In this document: positions 44,568-53,585 of the stretch, piece by piece
Position numbering within the stretch: the first letter of the stretch is position 1
Layout of the letters: every line of letters starts with the position of its first letter
Assembly (NCBI RefSeq): GCF_013377535.1
Contig: NZ_JABCJE010000015.1
Location: 1-60,743 of the forward strand
Direction of reading: 5' to 3'
Length of the DNA stretch: 60,743 bases
Source of the DNA: Donghicola mangrovi
Lineage (GTDB): Bacteria > Pseudomonadota > Alphaproteobacteria > Rhodobacterales > Rhodobacteraceae
Notes under the pieces: model-generated
The model's database searches: none
What the model saw: the letters and a program-made list of their open reading frames with translations, nothing else
What the model was told of the DNA's origin: nothing
Position numbers and translations under genes: made by a program

Positions 44568-45484
44568 CCGGGCACCGGCATATCGCGTTTGACCAGCCCC
44601 AACTGATCGCGCACCTCTTGAGGTGACATCAGGCTCGCGCCCATGTTGCTCAGGAGCGTGGCAGCCTTTTCCACCAGTTGCGCATTCGTGGCAAAGACTC
44701 CGCGATCCAGATAGAGGTTATCCTCTAGTCCTACCCGCACATTACCGCCCGCCAAGGCCGCCGCGGCGACATAAGGCATCTCGTCCCGACCAAGGCTAAA
44801 TGCAGACCACGTCCAATCTGCTGGCACGTTGTTTACCATCGCCATGAATGTGTTCAGATCACTCGGCGCACCCCATGGAATGCCCATGCAAAGTTGGACC
44901 AGAGCGGGACCGTTCAGCACGCCTTCCTCGACCAGTTGTTTCGCAAACCAAAGGTGACCGGTGTCAAAGGCTTCGATCTCGGGTTTCACCCCGAGGTCAG
45001 TCATTTGCTGTCCCATCGCCCGCAGCATCGCGGTGGTATTGGTCATGACGTAAGTGCCATCGCCAAAGTTCATGGACCCGCAATCCAGAGTGCAGATCTC
45101 GGGCAGGCAGTCTCGAATATGGGCCATGCGCTCTGTCGCACCGATCATGTCGGTTTCGCCAGCGATCAGCTCCATTGGGGTTTCGGCAGCGCCAAACGTC
45201 AGATCTCCGCCCGTGCCCGCTGTCAGGTTCAGCACCACGTCCACTTCAGAGGACCTGATACGGTCTGTCACCTCGCGGAACAGGGCGCGGTCGCGGCACG
45301 GAGCACCGGTTTCCGGATCGCGCACGTGGCAGTGGACAATCGCAGCGCCCGCCTTGGCTGCATCAATCGCAGCTTCGGCGATTTCTACAGGCGATCGGGG
45401 AACGAGCCGGCTTTTGTCCTGCGTCATGCCCGCGCCAGTGATCGCAGCGGTGATAAAGGGTTTTCTGTTCATAGTCAGAGGCAT
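44564..45484 (-). CDS. BKACE-family beta-keto acid cleavage enzyme (3-dehydrocarnitine cleavage)
   Basis: 306 residues of the DUF849/BKACE family. Zinc ligands His51 and His53 (VHCHVRDPETG), and Glu254 in GLEDNLYLD, are visible. The enzymes condense a beta-keto acid with acetyl-CoA and release acetoacetate and a new acyl-CoA. Beside carnitine dehydrogenase-thioesterase the substrate is most likely 3-dehydrocarnitine, giving betainyl-CoA. AAGGA precedes the ATG at 45484. Confidence 0.9.
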   Translation of the reverse strand: MPLTMNRKPFITAAITGAGMTQDKSRLVPRSPVEIAEAAIDAAKAGAAIVHCHVRDPETGAPCRDRALFREVTDRIRSSEVDVVLNLTAGTGGDLTFGAAETPMELIAGETDMIGATERMAHIRDCLPEICTLDCGSMNFGDGTYVMTNTTAMLRAMGQQMTDLGVKPEIEAFDTGHLWFAKQLVEEGVLNGPALVQLCMGIPWGAPSDLNTFMAMVNNVPADWTWSAFSLGRDEMPYVAAAALAGGNVRVGLEDNLYLDRGVFATNAQLVEKAATLLSNMGASLMSPQEVRDQLGLVKRDMPVPG

Positions 45485-45496
45485 AAATTGTTTCCT

Positions 45497-46282
45497 TTAT
45501 CGGCCCTTCCAGACCGGATCGCGTTTTTCAGCAAAGGCACGGGCGCCTTCTTTTTGGTCGTCCGAGCGGTACAGGCGCTCGACCGTTTCGAACTGGCTGG
45601 TGTTGATGCGATTGAGCGCGTCCTGAAATTTCATATCCTCGGCTTCACGCGCGATTTCCTTGATCGCGGCAAAGACCAATGGCGGGCCAGAGGCCAACTC
45701 ATCCGCCATCCTTCGCGCCTCTGTCATCAGATTGGCAGCGGGCAAGATGCGGTTCACCAGCCCCCAACGATGGGCCTCTTCGGCGTCGAACCAGCGACCG
45801 GTATAAAGGAGTTCCATCGCGATGTGGTAAGGGATGCGCTTTGGCAGTTTGATCGTCGCAGCGTCCGCAACGGTACCAGAGCGAATTTCCGGCAGGGCGA
45901 AAGTGGCGTGATCCGCTGCAAAGATAATGTCAGCAGAAATGGCCAGTTCCAGGCCGCCGCCGCAAGCGATGCCGTTGACAGCGGCGATCACAGGCTTGTT
46001 CAATCCGCGCAGCTCTTGCAGGCCACCGAAGCCGCCTTTTCCGTAGTCCGCATCCGCCGCCTCACCATTGGCAGCGGCTTTCAGGTCCCAGCCTGGACAA
46101 AAGAATTTCTCGCCAGCGCCGGTGATAATGGCGACCCGCAATTCGGTGTCATCCCGGAATTCGGTGAATATCTCTCCCAACTCGCGCGACGTGGCCATGT
46201 CGATGGCGTTCGCTTTGGGGCGGTTCAGGGTGACTTCCAACACGGCACCACGCCGTTCGGTCAGCACATTGGAGTGTGTCAT
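45497..46282 (-). CDS. caiD: Carnitinyl-CoA dehydratase / crotonobetainyl-CoA hydratase
   Basis: 261 residues, the same length as E. coli CaiD, and with near-identical blocks: RPKANAIDMATSRELGEIF, LRVAIITGAGEKFFCPGWDL, PVIAAVNGIACGGGLELA and AFAEKRDPVWKGR at the C terminus. Glu112 and Glu132 match the two catalytic glutamates. It interconverts crotonobetainyl-CoA and L-carnitinyl-CoA. Its start overlaps the CoA-ligase stop by ATGA. The 134-146 stretch differs from E. coli (TVADAATIKLPK), so a related substrate cannot be excluded. Confidence 0.87.
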   Translation of the reverse strand: MTHSNVLTERRGAVLEVTLNRPKANAIDMATSRELGEIFTEFRDDTELRVAIITGAGEKFFCPGWDLKAAANGEAADADYGKGGFGGLQELRGLNKPVIAAVNGIACGGGLELAISADIIFAADHATFALPEIRSGTVADAATIKLPKRIPYHIAMELLYTGRWFDAEEAHRWGLVNRILPAANLMTEARRMADELASGPPLVFAAIKEIAREAEDMKFQDALNRINTSQFETVERLYRSDDQKEGARAFAEKRDPVWKGR

Positions 46283-48327
46283 GTGTGGTTCTCCATTCGG
46301 ATGAGGGCGTCTGCTGCCACGGCGTCATTCGCGCGACAGATCAGCGGATTGATTTCGACTTCGTGCAGCGTCCCTGCGTTAGCTTGGACAAAGTCCTGCA
46401 AGGCCATGACGCTATCGACGATGGCTTCGATCTTCGCTGCGGGACGGCCGCGATAGCCCGTCAGCAGTGGTGCAGTGCGCAGACCAAGGACTGCGTCGTG
46501 AACTTCTGCTCGGGTTGCGGGGATCAGGACCGAGGCGGTGTCGCGGATCAATTCGGTCAGAATACCGCCAAGGCCGATGGTCAGAACGTATCCATGAGCC
46601 GGATCATTGGTCACGCCCACGATCAGTTCGGCGACTGTGCCCGTGATCATTTCTTCGACGAGGAAGCTTTTCGCAGGCATCTGACCCGCTGCCGTGACAA
46701 CCTGCGCCGCCGTAGCCAGGTTCAGCACGACCGCGCCAGCTTCGGTTTTGTGAGCGATGCCCTCGCCCTTGAGCACCACAGGAAATCCGATGTTTTCCGC
46801 GCTGGCCCCTGCTGCTTCGGCAGACACAGCCTGCACCGATGCCGGGACACGGATTCCCGTGGCTGAGAGCAAGGATTTTGCTTCAGCTTCAGACAAGATG
46901 AGTGCGCCATTCGGCGCTTGGAGCGGAGGCAAAACGGGCGCGAACGAAGCGTTCCGATCGCCATGAGGCGCACGCACCGATGCAGAAATTGCCCTCAGCG
47001 CATCGCCCATCCCACAAAGAGGCACGACTCCCAGTGACATGGCCTCGGATGCAACGCGCTCTGGCAATCCCTCGGACATCAACGAGACCAGAGCGACAGG
47101 CGTTCCTGTTTCCACCCGTGCCTGCGCCGCCGCGCGCAGAACCTGATCATAGTCAGGTGCCTCAAAACGGTCATCGCGGGGATAATCCACTACGATGCAG
47201 GCCAGCCCAAGGTCTGCCTGACAAAGCGCGGTGAAGGTCTGCGTCAAAGCCGCTTCATCGCCCCAGATATAGGTATTGTAATCCAATGGGTTTGCCAACG
47301 CGACCTTGGGGCCAAGAGCCTTCCGCAGGTTCTCGGCCTGCGATGTCGTCAATTCGGGGAACGTCACCCCACGGACTTCGCCCATATCGGCCATTAAGGA
47401 TGCCTCGCCTCCGGAACAGGACGCTGACGCGATACGGGAAGACGCGAGCCCGCCGGTCACATGCAGGATCTTCAGCGTCTCAACCAATTCAGTGGCGCTA
47501 TAGACTTGGGCGATGCCCAAACGCTTGAGCAATGCCTGTGCACCTGCATTGCTGCCGGTGAGCGAAGCTGTGTGTGAAATCGCTGCCGCCTGCGCCTGAA
47601 CAGAGGTGCCGACCCGCAGCGCAACAATCGGCTTGTCCAGTTCCGCCGCGCGGGCTGCCAGCCGTTCGAAGGCTGGGATGCTATTAATCCCCTCGATATG
47701 CAGGCCAAGCGCGGTGATACGCGGGTCCTCTAGCAGAGCGATCCCCAGATCGGCCATATCTGTCTGTGCCTGATTGCCCGCCGCTACGACCATCGCCAAG
47801 GGCAATCCCCGCCGCTGCATGGTCAGGTTGATCAGCACGTTCGAGGACTGGCCAATCACAGCAACGCCGCTGTCCACAGGGGTGATCCCATGACGGTCCG
47901 GCCAGAGAGCAACCTTGTCCAGTCCGTTCACGATGCCATAGCAGTTCGGCCCCAGAACACGCATATCGCCTGCTGCCTCAACAAGCTTTGCCTGTAGGGC
48001 TTCGCCGTCCGAAAGCTCTGACGCGGCCTCGCTGAAGCCAGCGGCAAAGCAAACTGCCCCACCGCATCCCATCGCCGATAGCTGGCCAACCACGTCGACG
48101 GTCAACTCGCGGTTCACGCCGATAAACGCTGCATCCGGAATACCGGGCAAAGATATGAGATCGGGATAGGCTAGCAGTCCGCCGACCTCGGTTTTTTTGG
48201 GATGGACCGGCCAAATCGGTCCATCAAAGCCAGTCGCGCGGCATTGGCGCACGACAGCCTCGCACCACGTGCCACCGCCGATGACGACGACAGCTTTCGG
48301 CGACAGAAAGCGGCTGAGCGGTTCCAT
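46279..48327 (-). CDS. ADP-forming acyl-CoA synthetase (betaine-CoA ligase candidate)
   Basis: 682 residues in the fused alpha-beta order of ADP-forming acyl-CoA synthetases: CoA-binding domain at 1-130 (VVVIGGG, GPNCYGIVNG), the succinyl-CoA-ligase-like domain with phospho-His in AAISHTASLTG, and a C-terminal ATP-grasp (VVLKGEGIAHKTEAGAV, EEMITGTVAELIVG, VEINPLICR). It would activate gamma-butyrobetaine, crotonobetaine or carnitine at the cost of ATP to ADP. E. coli uses the unrelated AMP-forming CaiC, so this is a different solution. It sits between acyl-CoA dehydrogenase and CaiD genes. Confidence 0.85.
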   Translation of the reverse strand: MEPLSRFLSPKAVVVIGGGTWCEAVVRQCRATGFDGPIWPVHPKKTEVGGLLAYPDLISLPGIPDAAFIGVNRELTVDVVGQLSAMGCGGAVCFAAGFSEAASELSDGEALQAKLVEAAGDMRVLGPNCYGIVNGLDKVALWPDRHGITPVDSGVAVIGQSSNVLINLTMQRRGLPLAMVVAAGNQAQTDMADLGIALLEDPRITALGLHIEGINSIPAFERLAARAAELDKPIVALRVGTSVQAQAAAISHTASLTGSNAGAQALLKRLGIAQVYSATELVETLKILHVTGGLASSRIASASCSGGEASLMADMGEVRGVTFPELTTSQAENLRKALGPKVALANPLDYNTYIWGDEAALTQTFTALCQADLGLACIVVDYPRDDRFEAPDYDQVLRAAAQARVETGTPVALVSLMSEGLPERVASEAMSLGVVPLCGMGDALRAISASVRAPHGDRNASFAPVLPPLQAPNGALILSEAEAKSLLSATGIRVPASVQAVSAEAAGASAENIGFPVVLKGEGIAHKTEAGAVVLNLATAAQVVTAAGQMPAKSFLVEEMITGTVAELIVGVTNDPAHGYVLTIGLGGILTELIRDTASVLIPATRAEVHDAVLGLRTAPLLTGYRGRPAAKIEAIVDSVMALQDFVQANAGTLHEVEINPLICRANDAVAADALIRMENHT

Positions 48328-48330
48328 GGA

Positions 48331-49491
48331 TCAGGCTCCGAGAGGCCGGAAAAGTTCCCGGCTGATGATGTGTCGTTGGATTTCAGAGGTTCCGTCCCAG
48401 ATGCGCTCGACCCGCGCATCGCGCCAGAAGCGTTCGATGGGCAGTTCATCCATCAGACCCATGCCGCCATGAATTTGCAGCGCCGCATCGGTCACGCGGG
48501 CCAGCATCTCCGAAGCATAGACCTTGGCCGAGGCGATCTCGCGGTTGGCTGGAAGCCCCTGATCCAGACGCCACGCGGCGGACAGTGTCAGCAAGTCGGC
48601 GGCATCGATCTCTGTAATCATGTCCGCAATTTGGAAGCTGACACCTTGGAACTTGCCGATGGGCTGGCCGAACTGGCTGCGCTCTGCCGCATAGGTCAGG
48701 GCATGGTCGAACACGCGGCGCGCCCGTCCAACCGAGTTGGTCGCGACCGTGATCCGGGTGGCATAGAGCCACTCGTTCATCACATCAAAGCCGCCATCAA
48801 CTTCGCCAAGGACCTGCGCATCGGACAGGCGGCAGTTGTCGAAGTAGAGGATGCTGTTCTGATAACCGCGATGGGACACCGATTTATAGCCGCGTGCGAT
48901 CTCAAAACCCGGTGTGCCGCGATCCACAAGGAAACAGGTGATCCGCTTTTTCGGGCCACGCGGGGTTTGATCTACGCCGGTTGCTACGAAAACGATCACG
49001 AAATCGGCGTGTTCTGCCCCAGAGATGAAGTGCTTTGACCCGTTGACGACCCAGTCGCCGCCATCGCGCACGGCAGAGCATTTCATGCCCCGCACGTCCG
49101 AACCCGCATCGGGTTCGGTCATCGCCAATGCGTCCATCTTTTCACCGCGGACAGCTGGCAGCAGGTATTTATCGACCTGCTCGCCCTTGCAGGCCATCAG
49201 GATGTTCTGAGGCCGCCCGAAGAAGTGGGTCAGCGCCATGGATCCGCGTCCCAACTCCCGCTCGACCAGCGCGAAATCCACATGGCTCAGACCGGGGCCA
49301 CCCACGCTTTCTGGAAAGTTCGAGGCATAAAAGCCCAGATCGATGCACTTCTGTTTGATCTCCTGAGCGATCTCGGCGGGCACCTCGCCAAGGCGTTCGA
49401 CCTCGGCCTCGTGGGGGTAGATCTCGTTCTCGACAAAGCTGCGAACGGTCGAGACGATCATTTCTTGTTCGTCGGTTAGACCAAAATACAT
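48331..49491 (-). CDS. Acyl-CoA dehydrogenase (gamma-butyrobetainyl-CoA type candidate)
   Basis: 386 residues with N-terminal, middle and C-terminal ACAD domains: LAMTEPDAGSDVRGM and GSKHFISGAEHADF bind FAD and substrate, and QIHGGMGLMDELPIERFWRDARVERIWDGTSEIQ closes the fold. Asp366 stands where most family members have the catalytic Glu (IYEGTSEIQ), and the alternative helix-G Glu seems to be replaced by Thr. In context it would desaturate gamma-butyrobetainyl-CoA to crotonobetainyl-CoA for CaiD. It starts 4 nt from the CoA-ligase gene. Confidence 0.85.
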   Translation of the reverse strand: MYFGLTDEQEMIVSTVRSFVENEIYPHEAEVERLGEVPAEIAQEIKQKCIDLGFYASNFPESVGGPGLSHVDFALVERELGRGSMALTHFFGRPQNILMACKGEQVDKYLLPAVRGEKMDALAMTEPDAGSDVRGMKCSAVRDGGDWVVNGSKHFISGAEHADFVIVFVATGVDQTPRGPKKRITCFLVDRGTPGFEIARGYKSVSHRGYQNSILYFDNCRLSDAQVLGEVDGGFDVMNEWLYATRITVATNSVGRARRVFDHALTYAAERSQFGQPIGKFQGVSFQIADMITEIDAADLLTLSAAWRLDQGLPANREIASAKVYASEMLARVTDAALQIHGGMGLMDELPIERFWRDARVERIWDGTSEIQRHIISRELFRPLGA

Positions 49492-49542
49492 GGGGCACCC
49501 TATTGTTCTGGGGAAGTCAAAGTTTTGGGGGAGTAAGGCGGA

Positions 49543-50355
49543 TCAGCCGCCTTTTCTGGCTTGGCGAAAGTGCACAGCGGCGCGGAGCACGATGATCAAT
49601 GTGACCACGCAGATTAAAAGAACCGAGAGAGCTGCGATTGCCGGATCGACGTTGTCACGCAGGCCCATCCACATGCGGCGCGGCAAGGTGACTGTTTCGA
49701 CCGAGGTGACGAACAGGGTCACGCCGATTTCGTCCCACGAAAGCAAGAAGCACAGGAAAAACGCACCAATCAGGCCGAAGCGGATATTGGGAAGAATGAC
49801 GCCGAATACCCGTGTGGGAACGCTGGCCCCCATGGATTGGGCGGCAAGGTCGATGCGGCGGTCCAGCTGGCTCAGCGCAACCATGATCACAACCACTGCA
49901 TAGGGGACGATCATCACCGTGTGGGCCAGCACGACCCCGCCCAATTTGTCGTAGGCGATGATGCTGTTCCACTGCGACAGCTTGTTCAGAAAGAAGTACA
50001 GCGTGAGTGATGACACCACGGGCGGTGCGACCATGGGCAACAGAACAAAGCCGGTCATCAATCCAGCCATGCGCGGCTTCAGCATCCAGATGCCGATACA
50101 GAATGCGCTGGCCAGAATGACCGCACAGAGGCTAGCCAACAGACCCACCTGAATGGAACTGAGCAGGCTCGCACCCCATTCCGGGTCCTCGAACAATGAT
50201 GCGTAGTGGCGCAGCGACCACTTGCCATCGGGAAGGCTCAGATAACGGCGCGAGGTGAAGCTGACCGGCACCACGGCGATCAACGGCATCAGCAAGAACA
50301 GCGCAACAATGGCAGACAAAAGGGTGGCAATCGCACCGGGGTGAAGGCGGCTCAT
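49543..50355 (-). CDS. ABC permease, PotC type
   Basis: 270 residues from the ATG at 50355, which overlaps the stop of the first permease (ATGA); the frame upstream of it is the other gene's shadow. About six membrane helices; the ATPase-contact loop reads DLAAQSMGASVPTRVFGVILP (EAA motif). It pairs with the PotB-type permease to import a cationic amine or betaine. Confidence 0.9.
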   Translation of the reverse strand: MSRLHPGAIATLLSAIVALFLLMPLIAVVPVSFTSRRYLSLPDGKWSLRHYASLFEDPEWGASLLSSIQVGLLASLCAVILASAFCIGIWMLKPRMAGLMTGFVLLPMVAPPVVSSLTLYFFLNKLSQWNSIIAYDKLGGVVLAHTVMIVPYAVVVIMVALSQLDRRIDLAAQSMGASVPTRVFGVILPNIRFGLIGAFFLCFLLSWDEIGVTLFVTSVETVTLPRRMWMGLRDNVDPAIAALSVLLICVVTLIIVLRAAVHFRQARKGG

Positions 50356-51161
50356 TGGGCAATCTCCCCGTAGCGGCGCATCAGCAGGTAAAGGATGCCA
50401 CCTACGGCGATCATCAACACCACGCTCATGGCGGCGGCGACGCCCCACTGGGGGATTTGGAAAATCCACAGGTAGATCAACTCTGCGATCAGGACCGACT
50501 GCCCCCCCCCGAGCAGCGCTGGAGTGACGTAAAACCCGATCGAGAACACAAAGACCAAGAGAAAGGCGCCCATCACACCACTTGCGGTCATAGGAACAAA
50601 GACCTGCCAAAAGACCCGAAGGCGCGAGGCTCCCATTCCGTCGGCAGCGGTCAGCACACGCTCGTCCACGTTGCGCATCGCGGTTGCCAGTGGGAAAACC
50701 GCAAACGGGATCAGATAGTGGGACATCCCAACAACAACGGCGAATTCATTGCGGGTCATCTGGATGGCGCTGTCGATCAGCCCCATGTCCTTGAGCCAGG
50801 TATTCAGCAGCCCGCGGTTTGACAACATCGCCAGCCAGCCGAAGGCGCGGCTGAGGACGGAAATCCAGAAGGGGATCATGATGCAAAGCTCGGTCAGCAG
50901 CCGTACCATTGGCCGTCCACGCACCCAAAGAAGCGTAATCACATAAGCGCAGCTCACCGAAACGACGGTTACGATCAGACACAGACGAACGGTCCGCCAA
51001 ATCACGCTGAGCGTCAAAGGATCGCTCAGGACTTGCTGGTATTGCGCCAAACCGGGAGAGGGATCGGTAAAGCTAAGCTGCATGATCCCGAGAAACGGCA
51101 ACAGATAGCTGCAGCCGAGGAAAAGCAGCAGAGGAGATATCAGGAAAAGTGTGGGGCGCAT
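50352..51161 (-). CDS. ABC permease, PotB type
   Basis: 269 residues, about six helices, EAA-loop AADGMGASRLRVFWQVFVPM near residues 175-195. AAGGAG lies before the ATG. Second gene of the importer (after binding protein), followed with overlap by the PotC-type permease. Confidence 0.9.
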   Translation of the reverse strand: MRPTLFLISPLLLFLGCSYLLPFLGIMQLSFTDPSPGLAQYQQVLSDPLTLSVIWRTVRLCLIVTVVSVSCAYVITLLWVRGRPMVRLLTELCIMIPFWISVLSRAFGWLAMLSNRGLLNTWLKDMGLIDSAIQMTRNEFAVVVGMSHYLIPFAVFPLATAMRNVDERVLTAADGMGASRLRVFWQVFVPMTASGVMGAFLLVFVFSIGFYVTPALLGGGQSVLIAELIYLWIFQIPQWGVAAAMSVVLMIAVGGILYLLMRRYGEIAQ

Positions 51162-51238
51162 GAAGGCTCCTTTGGTGCCTTCGGATCGCAGGGAGGGAGC
51201 TGTGCGATCCGAAGGACTTGGGCCGGTTTGAAGAGGGA

Positions 51239-52351
51239 TCAGGCAGAGATGATTTTCAGATAGTTATCCAAGGCCGACCCGTAGTTTTCTTCGTACCAGT
51301 CTGTGTCGAGGGGCACCTGCTTGGGCAGGTTTGCAGGATCCATCGGATTGAAGCGGCGGTTTTCTTCGGCGATCAAAGCGTCAGCAGCCGGGTTCGACGG
51401 ACCGTTCCCCATCAGTTCGAACAGCATCGCCTGCCGCGCAGGGTCTTGGGTGCCCGCGATATACTTCATCGCAGCTTCCTTGCCGCCGGGGTTGCCCTTC
51501 AGCACACCGATGCCGCCCGGGCCGACGATCCCGTCCTGCCAGATAAAACTAATGTCGCCATCTGTGTCCTTTTCCAGAAGGCTCGCACGGGTGTTCCAGA
51601 TCAGCGCCATCGACACGTCCCCGTTCAAAAGCAGCGATTGGCTTTCTGCGCCGCCGCCCCAGAAGGCACCAATATGCTCTTTGAACCCTTCGATTTTGGC
51701 GTGAGCACGCTCAAGGTCCAGCGGATAGAGATCGGCAGGAGCAACGCCATCGGCCAGCAAAGCGGCCTCCCACATGCCTGCACCCCATTTGTACATGGAG
51801 CGCTTGCCGGGGAATTTTTCGGTGTCAAAGAAGTCCACGATTGAGGTCGGGGGCGTATCAAATTGGGTCGCGTCGTAGGCGATCACATAAGAGTAGAAGT
51901 AGCAGGAGGAAGAATACTCCCAACCGAACCCTTCGCGCTGTTTCGTGGGATCGACGATGTCGTAATCGATCGGCTCCATCAGGTCCTTGCGGCCCAAGGC
52001 CTGCGACGAGAATGGATCGGCGTCAACCAAGTCCCAAGTCGGGCTGCCGCCTTGGACTTGCGCGGTAATCGCGCCTTCGGTCGGGCCAGAGCCGTCATAG
52101 AGCACGCTGATGCCGGTATCGGCGGTGAAGGGCTTGCCAAATGCCTCGTCCATAGCGTCCATAGCATCCCCGCCCCAGTTCACGAAAACGAGGCGGTCCT
52201 CGGCCGCTTGAGCTTTGCCCGCACTCAGGCCCAATGCGCTGGTTCCCAACAGAGCGGCAGCACCTTGCAGCATCTGACGGCGGGAAATCTGGCCTTTGGC
52301 AGCACGCTCCTGAAGGATATCGAAAAGGTCTTTCTGGAAATGTCTGTTCAT
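51239..52351 (-). CDS. Periplasmic spermidine/putrescine-type binding protein (betaine/carnitine import candidate)
   Basis: 370 residues with a Tat signal: SRRQMLQGAAALLGTSALGL, cleavage near AQA (about 49). Mature start EDRLVFVNWGGDAMDAMDE, then DLVDADPFSSQAL and the Trp/Tyr-rich GWEYSSSCYFYSYVIAYD typical of PotD-like proteins. Aromatic residues suit binding of quaternary ammonium groups. As it is co-transcribed with carnitine-type genes, gamma-butyrobetaine or carnitine is a reasonable ligand. Confidence 0.9.
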   Translation of the reverse strand: MNRHFQKDLFDILQERAAKGQISRRQMLQGAAALLGTSALGLSAGKAQAAEDRLVFVNWGGDAMDAMDEAFGKPFTADTGISVLYDGSGPTEGAITAQVQGGSPTWDLVDADPFSSQALGRKDLMEPIDYDIVDPTKQREGFGWEYSSSCYFYSYVIAYDATQFDTPPTSIVDFFDTEKFPGKRSMYKWGAGMWEAALLADGVAPADLYPLDLERAHAKIEGFKEHIGAFWGGGAESQSLLLNGDVSMALIWNTRASLLEKDTDGDISFIWQDGIVGPGGIGVLKGNPGGKEAAMKYIAGTQDPARQAMLFELMGNGPSNPAADALIAEENRRFNPMDPANLPKQVPLDTDWYEENYGSALDNYLKIISA

Positions 52352-52448
52352 ACTCTCACCTGTTGTTTGGTTGGTTTTGGGCAGCGTTTTCCCTGTCCCG
52401 AACCGCAGTGCGGCTCGGGTCGAGGTCTTTTCGGATTTTTGGGCTCTG

Positions 52449-53483
52449 TCAGAGGGCGAAACTGTCCTGCTTGGCCCACGTCACGTGAAGCTGGGTTCCG
52501 GGATCGGGAACTGGCAGCGACGTTCTGTTGTCGTGGTAGAGCATCAACTCTTCGCCGGCTTGCGTTTCGAGCAAAAGCCGCGAGGTGGCCCCTAGGTAGA
52601 CACGATCCCTGACCGTTGCAGGCAGTTGGATCGCATCACCTGCCCCAGCCAGACGCATATGCTCTGGCCGGATCGCGACATGGCGGAAGCTGGCCGCGTT
52701 TATAGGTAAATCCAGTGGCGTACCTGCGATCCCATTGTCGCTCTCATCCACCGACAGGATGTTGATGTCTCCAAGGAATTCAGCCGTGAAACGGTTAGAG
52801 GGACGCTCGTAGACCGCATCAGGCGTGTCGATCTGCTGAAGCTCGCCGTGGTTGAAGATTGCGATGCGCGTGGACAGAGCCAACGCCTCTTCTTGATCGT
52901 GGGTGACGAAGACAAAGGTCGTGCCTAGATCGCGGTGCAGACGGCGCAGTTCTTCTTGCATTTGGCCGCGCAGGTTCTTGTCCAAAGCGGAAAAGGGTTC
53001 GTCCAGCAGTAGCACCTTCGGCTCATAGGCGAGCGCCCGAGCCAACGCGACACGCTGTTGCTGGCCGCCAGACAGCGCCCGAGGTTTTTTGTCCTCGTGT
53101 CCCGAGAGGCCGACCATCGTAACCATCTGTGCAACGCGATCCGCGATAGCCGCTTTGGAGCGCTTCTGCACTTTAAGCGGAAAAGCGATATTCTCGGCCA
53201 CGGTCAAATGTGGGAAGAGCGCAAAGCCTTGGAAAACCATGCCAAAGCCCCGTTGCTTGGCAGGCCACTTGGTCATGTCTTGACCTTCGAATAGGAACTG
53301 CCCCGAGGTCGATGCATCATAACCGCCGAGCAAGGTCAGAAAGGTGGTCTTGCCAGAGCCAGATGGCCCCAAGAGCGACAGGAACTCTCCCTGTGAAATG
53401 GTAAGCGAAACATCGCGCAGAGCGCTGAAATTTCCATACTTTTTACCGATCGAACGGGCTTCGATCTGCGCTGCGTCCACCAC
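52449..53483 (-). CDS. ABC transporter ATP-binding protein, PotA type
   Basis: 344 residues. Walker A GPSGSGKTTF (about 39-48), signature LSGGQQQRVALARAL, Walker B VLLLDEPFSALD, H-loop VTHDQEEAL, and a C-terminal TOBE domain (from about 240). It starts at GTG behind GAGG. First gene of the minus-strand run that continues through the importer and the CoA and carnitine enzymes to 42387; gaps between genes in this run are all under 100 nt. Confidence 0.93.
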   Translation of the reverse strand: MVDAAQIEARSIGKKYGNFSALRDVSLTISQGEFLSLLGPSGSGKTTFLTLLGGYDASTSGQFLFEGQDMTKWPAKQRGFGMVFQGFALFPHLTVAENIAFPLKVQKRSKAAIADRVAQMVTMVGLSGHEDKKPRALSGGQQQRVALARALAYEPKVLLLDEPFSALDKNLRGQMQEELRRLHRDLGTTFVFVTHDQEEALALSTRIAIFNHGELQQIDTPDAVYERPSNRFTAEFLGDINILSVDESDNGIAGTPLDLPINAASFRHVAIRPEHMRLAGAGDAIQLPATVRDRVYLGATSRLLLETQAGEELMLYHDNRTSLPVPDPGTQLHVTWAKQDSFAL

Positions 53484-53585
53484 AATCGCCTCACTCTTTA
53501 TCGCTGTTCAGATGAGCTCAGCGTAGTGATCGCTAAGAAAGGTGAGCAATTGAAACTTCTTTACGAACGCGACAAACGAAATTTG

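Noticed and set aside
44894-46456. Long plus-strand open frame (520 codons) opposite the BKACE and caiD genes
   Set aside because: It is antisense to two genes with complete, motif-bearing products; the translated product has no recognisable domain and no ribosome site.
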